Shown here: positions 1 to 5,883 of the stretch, piece by piece
Layout: each line of letters starts with the position of its first letter
Numbering within the stretch: the stretch's first letter is position 1
Assembly (NCBI GenBank): GCA_029863735.1
Contig: JAOTUT010000084.1
Coordinates: 1-6,743, forward strand
Reading direction: 5' to 3'
DNA: 6,743 nt
Source: Ignavibacteria bacterium
GTDB taxonomy: Bacteria; Bacteroidota; Ignavibacteria; Ignavibacteriales; Ignavibacteriaceae
The notes under the pieces: generated by a model
What the model was told of the DNA's origin: nothing
What the model saw: only the letters and a program-made list of their open reading frames with translations
The model's database searches: none
Program-made: the position numbers and the translations under genes

Positions 1-1
1 A

Positions 2-682
2 CTAAATCTTGTAACTGAAACAGATAAAGCTTCAGAAAAGCTGATAACAGATTTCATAAGAAAAAAATATCCTTCACACGGAATACTTGCAGAAGAGGGA
101 AGTGAGGCAAATCCAGCCAAAGGTGGTGAAGAGTATCTCTGGGTAATTGATCCGTTGGATGGGACAACAAACTTTGCACACGGACTTCCAATTTTTTCAG
201 TCTCAATCGGTGTGCAGAAAAATGGTGAAACAATTGCCGGAGTTGTTTACGATGTTATAAGAGATATAGTATATTCGGTAGAAAAAAGCAGTGGCAGTTA
301 TGAAAATGGAAAAAAAATAAATGTAAACCAGAATACAAATCTTGGTCACGGTATGTTGGTTACGGGATTTCCATACGACATAAAAGAAAATCCTAACAAA
401 GCCTTCGAAAGGTTCATTGCTTTCTTGAAGCAAGCTCGTGCAATCAGAAGACTTGGTTCTGCTGCAATTGATTTTTGCTACGTTGCAAATGGTGTTTTCG
501 ATGGTTTTTGGGAAGTATCACTTCATCCGTGGGATTTATGTGCAGGCAAATTAATTGTTGAAGAAGCGGGTGGACTTGTTACTGATTTTGACGGAAAAAC
601 AAATGATATCTATTCAGAACAAATACTTGCGACAAATGGTGTAGTTCATCAAAAAATGATCGATGTAATGAAAAGCGTTTAG
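2..682 (+). CDS. Inositol monophosphatase family protein, 5' end missing
   Basis: The reading frame is open from base 2 to the TAG at 680-682 and gives 226 visible residues; family members are usually about 260-270, so roughly 35-40 N-terminal residues lie outside the window. Visible motifs fit Mg-dependent, Li-sensitive-type phosphatases: LVTETDK at visible residues 3-9, the metal-binding AEEG (30-33), the signature DPLDGTTN (50-57) with both aspartates, RRLGSAAIDFCYVANG near 150-164, and WDLCAG (177-182) carrying the last metal-ligand aspartate. All key residues are present, so the enzyme should be active and cytoplasmic. The family removes phosphate from inositol-1-phosphate, but members also act on histidinol phosphate, PAP or sugar phosphates, so the substrate is uncertain; a SuhB-like role is the default. 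A TTG at 155 falls inside DPLDGTTN and is not a start. The gene meets the acyl-CoA synthetase gene head-on, the stop codons sharing 679-682. Confidence 0.93.
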   Translation, partial: LNLVTETDKASEKLITDFIRKKYPSHGILAEEGSEANPAKGGEEYLWVIDPLDGTTNFAHGLPIFSVSIGVQKNGETIAGVVYDVIRDIVYSVEKSSGSYENGKKINVNQNTNLGHGMLVTGFPYDIKENPNKAFERFIAFLKQARAIRRLGSAAIDFCYVANGVFDGFWEVSLHPWDLCAGKLIVEEAGGLVTDFDGKTNDIYSEQILATNGVVHQKMIDVMKSV

Positions 683-2508
683 TTCTTTTCCATTCCTCCA
701 AAATACATTTTCTCAATGAGGTAATTGTATTTTTCCTCAACAACCTTCCGCTTTATTTTTAAGCTCGGTGTAATTTCACCTGTTTCAATTGTGAATGGTT
801 TATCCAGCAAAGCAAATTTTCTTACACGTTCATAATTAGCAAGCTTCTTCTGGAGTTTTCCCATATCTTCTTCAATCAACTTGTAAATCTGTTCGTTGCC
901 AGTAAGCTCAGAATCATTGGAATAAGGAATTCTGTGCGCATCAGCATACTCCTTAAGCGCTTCATAATCAGGAACGATTAAAGCACTGAGAAACATTCTT
1001 TTATCGCCGATGAGAACAAACTGATCAATGTATTTGCTTGCCATAAAAATATTTTCAATCGGGGTCGGGGCAATATATTTGCCGGCGCTTGTCTTGAACA
1101 GATGTTTTTTTCTATCCGTTATCATTAAAAATCCTTCAGAGTCAAATGTGCCGATATCCCCGGTATGAAGCCAACCGTTTATCACAGTTTCTTCAGTTTC
1201 TTTTTTCTTTTTGTAATAACCTTTCATAATGTTTGGACCCCGTGCGAGTATCTCACCATCCGATGCAATTTTAACTTCCACATTAGGCAAAGGTTTGCCA
1301 ACTGTACCGAATTTATAATCATCAAATCTGTTTGCAGTTATTACAGGTGAGGACTCAGTCAATCCATAACCTTCGACAATTTTGATTCCGGCAGCTTCAA
1401 AAAATTCACCCAGTTCTTTTGATAAAGCAGCACCGCCTGAAATAAAAAATCTTAATTTTCCGCCAGTTCGATTCCTGATTTTTTTGAATACTAGTTTGTC
1501 AGCGATTTTATATTTCGCAGAAAGAGCCAAAGGAACTGAACCTTTCCTTTTATCAGCATAATATTTTTTCCCTATGTCTAAAGCCCAGTAAAAAATCTTT
1601 TGCTTTGCTACGGGTTGACTTTCAACATTTTTAATAATGCGTGATTGAATTCGTTCAAAAAGTCTTGGTACAGATGTCATCAAAGTCGGTCTCACTTCAA
1701 GAAGGTTTGACGCAACTTTTTCTATACTCTCAGCATAATATACTGTACAGCCTGCGGCAAATGCTGTATAGTATCCACCCATTCTTTCAAAGATGTGACA
1801 AAGTGGAAGGAAGGACAGGAAGACATCGTCCTTAGTAATAGGAAAAACATCCAACACAGCATTTACGTTTGAAATAATATTTTCGTGAGTGAGTATAACT
1901 CCTTTGGGTTCGCCGGTTGTTCCTGAAGTATAAATGATCGTGCAAACATCATCCTCCTTAATTCCGGCTGAAAATTTTTTAATGAGGTCAGGATTACTTT
2001 TCTGAATATTTTTTCCTTTTTCCTGGATCTGCTTGAATGTAAATAAATTATCAGTGGTATCTACATTATCATGATCATTAAGGATTATTATATGCTTAAG
2101 ATGTTTGCAGTTCTTCATAATCTTCTGCACTTTGTTTAATTGAAAGCCAGTCGATACAATTATCGCTTTCGATTCGGAATCATTCAAGATGTATTCAATT
2201 GAATCAGAAGTCAGTGAAGGATAAAGTGGGACGTTGACTATGCCAAGCAACTGCATTGCAAAATCTGCATAGACCCATTCCGGTCGGTTTTCGGAAATGA
2301 GTGAAACACTATCGTCTTTCTTTAGTCCGAGTGCGGCGAGTCCAAAAGCAAATGCATCTGTTTCTTCTTTCAGTTCTTTGTAAGAGATACCTTTGTAAAC
2401 ATTATCAACTTTTCGCTGAATCGCATATCCGCCCTTTTTGGGTCCGAAATCTTCTGTAAGATATTTGTAAAGTTCAGGTATGGTGTAAAAAGCCTTCAAT
2501 GATCCCAT
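679..2508 (-). CDS. Long-chain fatty-acid--CoA ligase (FAA1-type AMP-forming acyl-CoA synthetase)
   Basis: The product activates fatty acids with ATP to acyl-AMP and then to acyl-CoA, feeding beta-oxidation or lipid synthesis. From the ATG at 2508 it is 609 residues, a normal length for the FAA1 group. ANL-superfamily motifs appear in order: the P-loop YTSGTTGEPKG (193-203), a FLPLCHIFER segment (233-242), GYGLTESSP (380-388), WLHTGD (446-451), the hinge DRKKHLFKTSAGKYIAP (465-481), and a C-terminal TPSLKIKRK (580-588) with the expected catalytic lysine at about 584. There is no signal peptide. The frame stays open to a TTG at 2574, but the ATG at 2508 is preferred: a GGAG lies 8 nt before it, TIPELYKYL follows as in family N-termini, and the TTG overlaps a plausible -35 box. 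The gene diverges from pruA and converges on the phosphatase gene. Chain-length preference cannot be read from the sequence. Confidence 0.95.
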   Translation of the reverse strand: MGSLKAFYTIPELYKYLTEDFGPKKGGYAIQRKVDNVYKGISYKELKEETDAFAFGLAALGLKKDDSVSLISENRPEWVYADFAMQLLGIVNVPLYPSLTSDSIEYILNDSESKAIIVSTGFQLNKVQKIMKNCKHLKHIIILNDHDNVDTTDNLFTFKQIQEKGKNIQKSNPDLIKKFSAGIKEDDVCTIIYTSGTTGEPKGVILTHENIISNVNAVLDVFPITKDDVFLSFLPLCHIFERMGGYYTAFAAGCTVYYAESIEKVASNLLEVRPTLMTSVPRLFERIQSRIIKNVESQPVAKQKIFYWALDIGKKYYADKRKGSVPLALSAKYKIADKLVFKKIRNRTGGKLRFFISGGAALSKELGEFFEAAGIKIVEGYGLTESSPVITANRFDDYKFGTVGKPLPNVEVKIASDGEILARGPNIMKGYYKKKKETEETVINGWLHTGDIGTFDSEGFLMITDRKKHLFKTSAGKYIAPTPIENIFMASKYIDQFVLIGDKRMFLSALIVPDYEALKEYADAHRIPYSNDSELTGNEQIYKLIEEDMGKLQKKLANYERVRKFALLDKPFTIETGEITPSLKIKRKVVEEKYNYLIEKMYFGGMEKN

Positions 2509-2516
2509 TGCATTTA

Positions 2517-2520
2517 CTCC
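2517..2520 (-). promoter_or_regulatory. Shine-Dalgarno GGAG deciding the acyl-CoA synthetase start
   Basis: On the minus strand GGAG is followed by 8 nt (TAAATGCA) and then the ATG at 2508. The spacing is good. The alternative in-frame TTG at 2574 has a purine run almost touching it (about 1 nt spacing), which is poor for initiation. Confidence 0.6.
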
Positions 2521-2545
2521 GAAATTATTCCTGACAAGATTAGTT

Positions 2546-2574
2546 ATAATAGTAAGGAATGATAAGGAAGCCAA
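2546..2574 (-). promoter_or_regulatory. Candidate sigma70-like promoter for the acyl-CoA synthetase gene
   Basis: Read on the minus strand, TTGGCT (2574-2569; 4 of 6 to TTGACA) is followed by a 17-nt spacer and TATTAT (2551-2546; 5 of 6 to TATAAT). Transcription would start near 2539, leaving a leader of about 30 nt that contains the GGAG before the ATG at 2508. The match is by eye in AT-rich DNA. If the host is a Bacteroidota with the -33/-7 (TTTG/TAnnTTTG) consensus, this box type may not be the one used. Confidence 0.35.
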
Positions 2575-2606
2575 TCCTCTCTCTGCGCTTCCATTTCATT
2601 TGACTA

Positions 2607-2636
2607 CATTTAAAATAATGCCTTATATGTTAAATG
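2607..2636. promoter_or_regulatory. Imperfect palindrome in the divergent promoter region, possible operator
   Basis: An 11-nt arm CATTTAAAATA (2607-2617) is matched by TATGTTAAATG (2626-2636) as its inverted complement with one mismatch, around an 8-nt centre. It lies about 100 nt before the acyl-CoA synthetase ATG and 120 nt before the pruA ATG, so a dimeric regulator bound here could reach both promoters. The arms are AT-rich, so chance occurrence is quite possible, and I recognise no specific regulator site in it. Confidence 0.3.
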
Positions 2637-2659
2637 CAAAGGAAAACATTTGCTAAAAT
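2630..2659 (+). promoter_or_regulatory. Candidate extended -10 promoter for pruA
   Basis: TGCTAAAAT (2651-2659) is an extended -10 motif (TGn plus TAAAAT, 5 of 6 to TATAAT). The weak -35 candidate TTAAAT (2630-2635), 18 nt upstream, overlaps the right arm of the palindrome. Transcription would start near 2666. It competes with the downstream candidate at 2669-2698, and neither is proven. Confidence 0.25.
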
Positions 2660-2668
2660 TATGAGTTG

Positions 2669-2698
2669 TTTGCTCCAATAAACCTCACTTTAAATTGT
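2669..2698 (+). promoter_or_regulatory. Candidate Bacteroidota-type -33/-7 promoter for pruA
   Basis: TTTG (2669-2672) is followed after 18 nt by TAAATTGT (2691-2698), a partial match to the Bacteroidota -7 consensus TAnnTTTG. It would give a leader of about 50 nt before the pruA ATG. The -7 box deviates in its last positions, so this is a weak call that depends on the host lineage. Confidence 0.25.
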
Positions 2699-2756
2699 AT
2701 CTCAAAACCAAAAACGGTAATTTTACTACTACAATTTTTAATTATCAGGATATAAA

Positions 2757-4388
2757 ATGTCAAACGCTTATTTCAAAGTTCCGCAACCTGTAAATGAACC
2801 AGTAAAATCGTATAAACCGGGCAGCCCAGAAAGAGAAGAATTAAAGAAAAAATTAACAGAATTAAAATCGAAACAAATAGAAGTCCCGATTATTATTGGT
2901 GGCAAAGAGGTGAGAACCGGCAATACCGAAAAAATGGTCATACCGCATAATCATAGTCATAATCTTGGAGTTTATCATAAAGCAGGTAAAAAAGAAGTTG
3001 ATATGGCAATTGAAGCTGCACTTGAAGCTCGCAAAGAATGGGCTGAAATGCCATGGGAACATAGAGTTGCAGTTTTCTTAAAGATAGCTGATTTATTAGC
3101 CGGATCCTGGAGATCAACAATAAATGCTGCAACAATGCTCGGTCAATCCAAAACTGTTTACCAGGCAGAAATTGATGCTGCTGCCGAGCTTGTTGATTTC
3201 TACAGATATAATTGTTATTTCATGGCAAAACTTATGGAAGAACAGCCTTATTCACCGTATGGTATGTGGAATCGATCAGAATACAGACCGCTGGAAGGTT
3301 ACATTTTTTCAGTAACTCCTTTTAACTTCACATCAATTGCAGGAAATCTTCCAACCGCACCTACAATTGTTGGTAATGTTAGCGTATGGAAACCTGCATC
3401 GAGTGCTGTTTATTCAGCATATTATTTAATGAAATTATTTGAAGAAGCTGGCTTACCGAAAGGCGTAATAAATTTTGTTCCAGGATCCGGTGGACAGGTT
3501 GGAACACCAGCGATGACAAATCCAAATCTCGCAGGTATTCATTTTACTGGCTCAACCGAAGTATTTCAGAATATGTGGAAACTTATTTCCGACAACCTTA
3601 AAAATATGAAATACTACCCGCGCATTGTTGGTGAAACGGGCGGTAAGGATTTTATTTTTGCGCATAATTCCGCAGATATTGATGCTCTTGTTGTTGCAGC
3701 TTTGCGTGGTGCTTTTGAATACCAAGGACAAAAATGTTCTGCTGCTTCAAGAATGTATATTCCAAAATCTTTATGGAAAGAGTTTAAAGAAAAGTATGTT
3801 GCTGAAGTCGGAAAAATAAAAATGGGTGATGTTGAAGACTTCACAAACTTTATGTCTGCCGTAATTGATAAAGGTGCATTCGAAACAATAACTGAATACA
3901 TCAAATATGCAAAAAGTTCTAACGAAGATGAGATTATAACAGGCGGTAATTTTGATGATTCAAAAGGATATTTCATCGAGCCGACCACAATTGTAACTAC
4001 GAATCCGAAATTCAAAACAATGGAAGAAGAAATATTCGGGCCGGTTCTTACAATATATGTGTATGATGATAATAAGTTTGATGAAACATTGACTTTGTGT
4101 GATGAAACTTCTCCTTATGCGTTGACCGGAGCAATTTGGGGACAGGACAGAAAAGCGATAATTAAGATGTCAGACAGGCTAAGAAATGCAGCAGGCAACT
4201 TTTATATAAACGACAAGTGTACTGCAGCAGTTGTTGGTCAGCAGCCGTTTGGCGGAGGAAGAGCTTCAGGCACTAATGATAAAGCTGGAAGCGCAATGAA
4301 CTTAATGAGATGGATGACTGCTAGAACAATTAAAGAAACTTTTGATCCTCCGAAGGATTGGCGTTATCCATTTATGAGTGGGAAGTAA
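2757..4388 (+). CDS. pruA: L-glutamate gamma-semialdehyde (1-pyrroline-5-carboxylate) dehydrogenase
   Basis: The enzyme oxidises glutamate semialdehyde, the open form of P5C, to glutamate with NAD, the second step of proline breakdown. The product is 543 residues, close to mature mitochondrial ALDH4A1, and is a stand-alone dehydrogenase rather than a PutA fusion with proline dehydrogenase. Visible aldehyde-dehydrogenase motifs are TPFNF (187-191) with the oxyanion asparagine N190, WKP (211-213), FTGSTEVF (263-270) of the NAD fold, VGETGGKDF (291-299) with the general base E293, GQKCSAASR (324-332) with the nucleophile C327, and EEIFGPV (424-430). QQPFGGGRASGTNDKAG (495-511) and the IKETF tail (525-529) are typical of the ALDH4A1 branch. 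The start is supported by AGGA 6 nt before the ATG and by an N-terminus (NEPV, then GSPERE) that matches my recollection of that branch. It is followed by a hairpin with a T-rich tail. No proline dehydrogenase gene is in the window. Confidence 0.96.
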   Translation: MSNAYFKVPQPVNEPVKSYKPGSPEREELKKKLTELKSKQIEVPIIIGGKEVRTGNTEKMVIPHNHSHNLGVYHKAGKKEVDMAIEAALEARKEWAEMPWEHRVAVFLKIADLLAGSWRSTINAATMLGQSKTVYQAEIDAAAELVDFYRYNCYFMAKLMEEQPYSPYGMWNRSEYRPLEGYIFSVTPFNFTSIAGNLPTAPTIVGNVSVWKPASSAVYSAYYLMKLFEEAGLPKGVINFVPGSGGQVGTPAMTNPNLAGIHFTGSTEVFQNMWKLISDNLKNMKYYPRIVGETGGKDFIFAHNSADIDALVVAALRGAFEYQGQKCSAASRMYIPKSLWKEFKEKYVAEVGKIKMGDVEDFTNFMSAVIDKGAFETITEYIKYAKSSNEDEIITGGNFDDSKGYFIEPTTIVTTNPKFKTMEEEIFGPVLTIYVYDDNKFDETLTLCDETSPYALTGAIWGQDRKAIIKMSDRLRNAAGNFYINDKCTAAVVGQQPFGGGRASGTNDKAGSAMNLMRWMTARTIKETFDPPKDWRYPFMSGK

Positions 4389-4400
4389 GGTGTGAATTAT

Positions 4401-4427
4401 GTCATCCTGAGCCAGTCGAAGGATGAC
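4401..4427 (+). repeat. REP-like hairpin repeat, copy 1 (possible pruA terminator)
   Basis: This 27-bp unit has a perfect 8-bp stem GTCATCCT/AGGATGAC around the 11-nt loop GAGCCAGTCGA. It starts 12 nt after the pruA stop and is followed by TTTATTTTT (4428-4436), so on the plus strand it could end pruA transcription. Its reverse complement matches copy 2 at 21 of 27 positions. I recall similar units with a GAGC..GTCGA core dispersed in Ignavibacteria and Bacteroidota genomes, but I could not check this. Confidence 0.8.
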
Positions 4428-4435
4428 TTTATTTT

Positions 4436-4441
4436 TATAAT
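4436..4441 (+). promoter_or_regulatory. Possible -10 box for sucC
   Basis: A perfect TATAAT lies in the AT-rich linker between the two hairpin repeats. There is no good -35 box 16-18 nt upstream, where the loop and right arm of repeat copy 1 lie. If it is used, transcription would begin near 4448 and the sucC mRNA would start with the second hairpin. A chance match is likely enough that this is only a suggestion. Confidence 0.2.
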
Positions 4442-4447
4442 TTTGTC

Positions 4448-4474
4448 GTCACACTTCGACAAGCTCAGTGTGAC
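4448..4474 (-). repeat. REP-like hairpin repeat, copy 2 (inverted relative to copy 1)
   Basis: This 27-bp unit has a perfect 8-bp stem GTCACACT/AGTGTGAC around the 11-nt loop TCGACAAGCTC, whose reverse complement GAGCTTGTCGA matches the copy 1 loop except at the two central bases. Stem positions 5/23 and 6/22 both differ from copy 1, yet both stay paired (T-A to C-G and C-G to A-T). No T-run follows on either strand, so it is not a typical terminator by itself. It ends 30 nt before the sucC start. Confidence 0.8.
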
Positions 4475-4504
4475 AATTGTATCTTAAACATTTAAAAGGT
4501 AAGA

Positions 4505-5719
4505 ATGAAAATTCACGAGTATCAGGCAAAGGAAACACTTAAGAAATTCGGCGTTCCTGTTCAGGATGGAATAGCAATTAAAAATATCAGTGAATTTGAT
4601 GCTGCGATAAATACACTTCAGCAGCGGGGTATTAATCAGTATGTGGTTAAATCACAAATCCACGCCGGAGGAAGAGGGAAAGGAAAATTGTACAATCCTT
4701 CAAAACGAAATGAACTGATTCTTGAAGGTGGGGTTAAGTTTACAACCTCCGTTGAAAAAGCAAAAGAGTATGCTCGGAAAATACTTGGAAATCTTTTGGT
4801 TACTCATCAAACGGGACCGGAAGGTAAAATAGTAAAAACACTATTCATCACTGAAGGGTTCGATTACAAAAAAGAATTGTACCTCGGAATTCTACTTGAT
4901 CGTGCAGAATCTAAAAATGTAATCATGGTTTCTACTGAAGGCGGAGTGGAAATTGAAAAAGTTGCTGAAGAGACTCCGGAAAAAATTATTAAAGAATGGA
5001 TCGATCCTGCTGTTGGATTGCAAGCATACCAGGCTCGCAGACTTGCATTTGCGCTAGGACTTGATGGAAGTGCATTTAAAAGTTTTATACCTTTCATCAA
5101 ATCTCTTTACAAAGCTTATGAACAAACAGATGCATCCCTCCTTGAAATAAATCCATTAATAATTACCAATGATGATAAAGTAGTAGCTCTTGATGCGAAA
5201 ATGAATTTCGATGACAATGCTCTTTTCCGACATCCCGAGATTGCTGCTTACCGTGATCTGTATGAAGAAGACCCGCTGGAAATTGAAGCTTCCAGATATA
5301 ATCTAAATTATATAAAACTTGATGGCAATGTTGGCTGTATGGTTAACGGTGCCGGACTTGCAATGGCAACGATGGATATAATTAAGCTTGCAGGAGGTGA
5401 ACCTGCAAACTTCCTCGATGTGGGCGGTGGTGCAAATAAAGAAACTGTTGCTAGCGGGTTTAAAATTATTCTTTCCGACCGGAATGTTAAGGCGATTTTA
5501 ATTAATATTTTTGGCGGAATTGTAAGATGCGACCGCGTTGCTCAAGGTGTAATTGATGCTGCACTTGATATGAATATTGATGTCCCAATTGTTGTCCGGC
5601 TTGAAGGAACAAACGCGAAAGAAGCAGGAGCTCTTTTGAGGAAATCAGGACTTAACTTTGAAGTTGCAGAATCATTTGATAATGCTGCGAAAAAAGTGAC
5701 GGCGGTACTAAAAAAATAA
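4505..5719 (+). CDS. sucC: Succinate--CoA ligase (ADP- or GDP-forming), beta subunit
   Basis: With the alpha subunit SucD, the product converts succinyl-CoA to succinate while making ATP or GTP (TCA cycle). The beta subunit carries the nucleotide-grasp domain; the phosphorylated histidine is in SucD. The product is 404 residues against 388 in E. coli. The ATP-grasp half shows VVKSQIHAGGRGKG (47-60), STEGGVEIEKVAEETP (143-158), EINPL (214-218) and ALDAK (228-232); N216 and D230 correspond to the Mg ligands. The C-terminal ligase half shows GCMVNGAGLAMATMD (277-291), GGEPANFLDVGGGA (297-310), NIFGGIVRCD (334-343) and VVRLEGTN (363-370). Most of the extra length is an insert at about 61-75 between GGRGKG and GGVK, a region that I recall varies in Bacteroidota. 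AAGG lies 5 nt before the ATG. No sucD follows: a terminator closes the unit, so sucD must be elsewhere or upstream of the window. Nucleotide preference is not determined. Confidence 0.97.
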   Translation: MKIHEYQAKETLKKFGVPVQDGIAIKNISEFDAAINTLQQRGINQYVVKSQIHAGGRGKGKLYNPSKRNELILEGGVKFTTSVEKAKEYARKILGNLLVTHQTGPEGKIVKTLFITEGFDYKKELYLGILLDRAESKNVIMVSTEGGVEIEKVAEETPEKIIKEWIDPAVGLQAYQARRLAFALGLDGSAFKSFIPFIKSLYKAYEQTDASLLEINPLIITNDDKVVALDAKMNFDDNALFRHPEIAAYRDLYEEDPLEIEASRYNLNYIKLDGNVGCMVNGAGLAMATMDIIKLAGGEPANFLDVGGGANKETVASGFKIILSDRNVKAILINIFGGIVRCDRVAQGVIDAALDMNIDVPIVVRLEGTNAKEAGALLRKSGLNFEVAESFDNAAKKVTAVLKK

Positions 5720-5745
5720 TCTGGGACCATACAAAACATTTACAG

Positions 5746-5769
5746 CCTCGCTTAATGCGAGGTTTTTTT
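5746..5769 (+). terminator. Intrinsic terminator after sucC
   Basis: A perfect 6-bp stem CCTCGC/GCGAGG (5746-5751 with 5757-5762) encloses the loop TTAAT and is followed by seven Ts (5763-5769). It lies 26 nt past the sucC stop. The GC-rich stem stands out against AT-rich surroundings, which makes this a confident rho-independent terminator separating sucC from the TPR gene. Confidence 0.92.
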
Positions 5770-5822
5770 GTGCCTGAAAATTGCTTACTAAAATTTTATT
5801 AATCTTTCAACTCAATCAGTTC

Positions 5823-5851
5823 TTGTTTTTAGTTTTTTTTAGTCATACATT
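5823..5851 (+). promoter_or_regulatory. Candidate promoter for the TPR-protein gene
   Basis: TTGTTT (5823-5828) is followed after 17 nt by TACATT (5846-5851), a weak sigma70-like pair. The same bases can be read as a Bacteroidota-type TTG, a 20-nt gap, and TACATTTT (TAnnTTTG-like). A promoter is expected in this spacer because a strong terminator precedes it and the next gene starts at 5884. The exact boxes are uncertain in such T-rich DNA. Confidence 0.35.
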
Positions 5852-5883
5852 TTTTGTGGAATTAAAATTTATAAGGGAAATGA

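Noticed and set aside
155..157. TTG that could be taken as the start of a 175-residue protein
   Set aside because: It encodes the leucine of the DPLDGTTN metal-binding motif. The frame continues upstream to base 2 with good family residues, so the gene is simply cut by the window edge.
203..433. Short minus-strand frame inside the phosphatase gene
   Set aside because: Its composition (rich in F, I, Y) is typical of an antisense shadow in AT-rich DNA, and it overlaps conserved coding sequence.
1641..1835. Short plus-strand frame inside the acyl-CoA synthetase gene
   Set aside because: It is antisense to conserved synthetase sequence, with no family resemblance or independent support.
3614..4015. 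Open frame of 133 codons on the minus strand
   Set aside because: It lies entirely antisense to the well-supported pruA coding region, has no recognisable motif, and is best explained as a shadow of pruA codon use.
4401..4474. Two hairpin repeats considered as a CRISPR array or a tRNA/riboswitch
   Set aside because: There are only two units, in opposite orientation and 20 bp apart, with no spacers of regular size, no tRNA-like arms and no known aptamer core.
4864..5100. Minus-strand frame of 78 codons inside sucC
   Set aside because: It is antisense to the conserved nucleotide-grasp domain and shows no motif or start signal.
5542..5739. Minus-strand frame overlapping the sucC 3' end
   Set aside because: It covers the conserved SucC C-terminus in antisense and begins in the spacer just before the terminator; there is no evidence of a gene.
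5826..5856. T-rich stretch upstream of the TPR gene considered as a second terminator
   Set aside because: There is no GC-rich stem before the T-runs; the true terminator is at 5746-5769.
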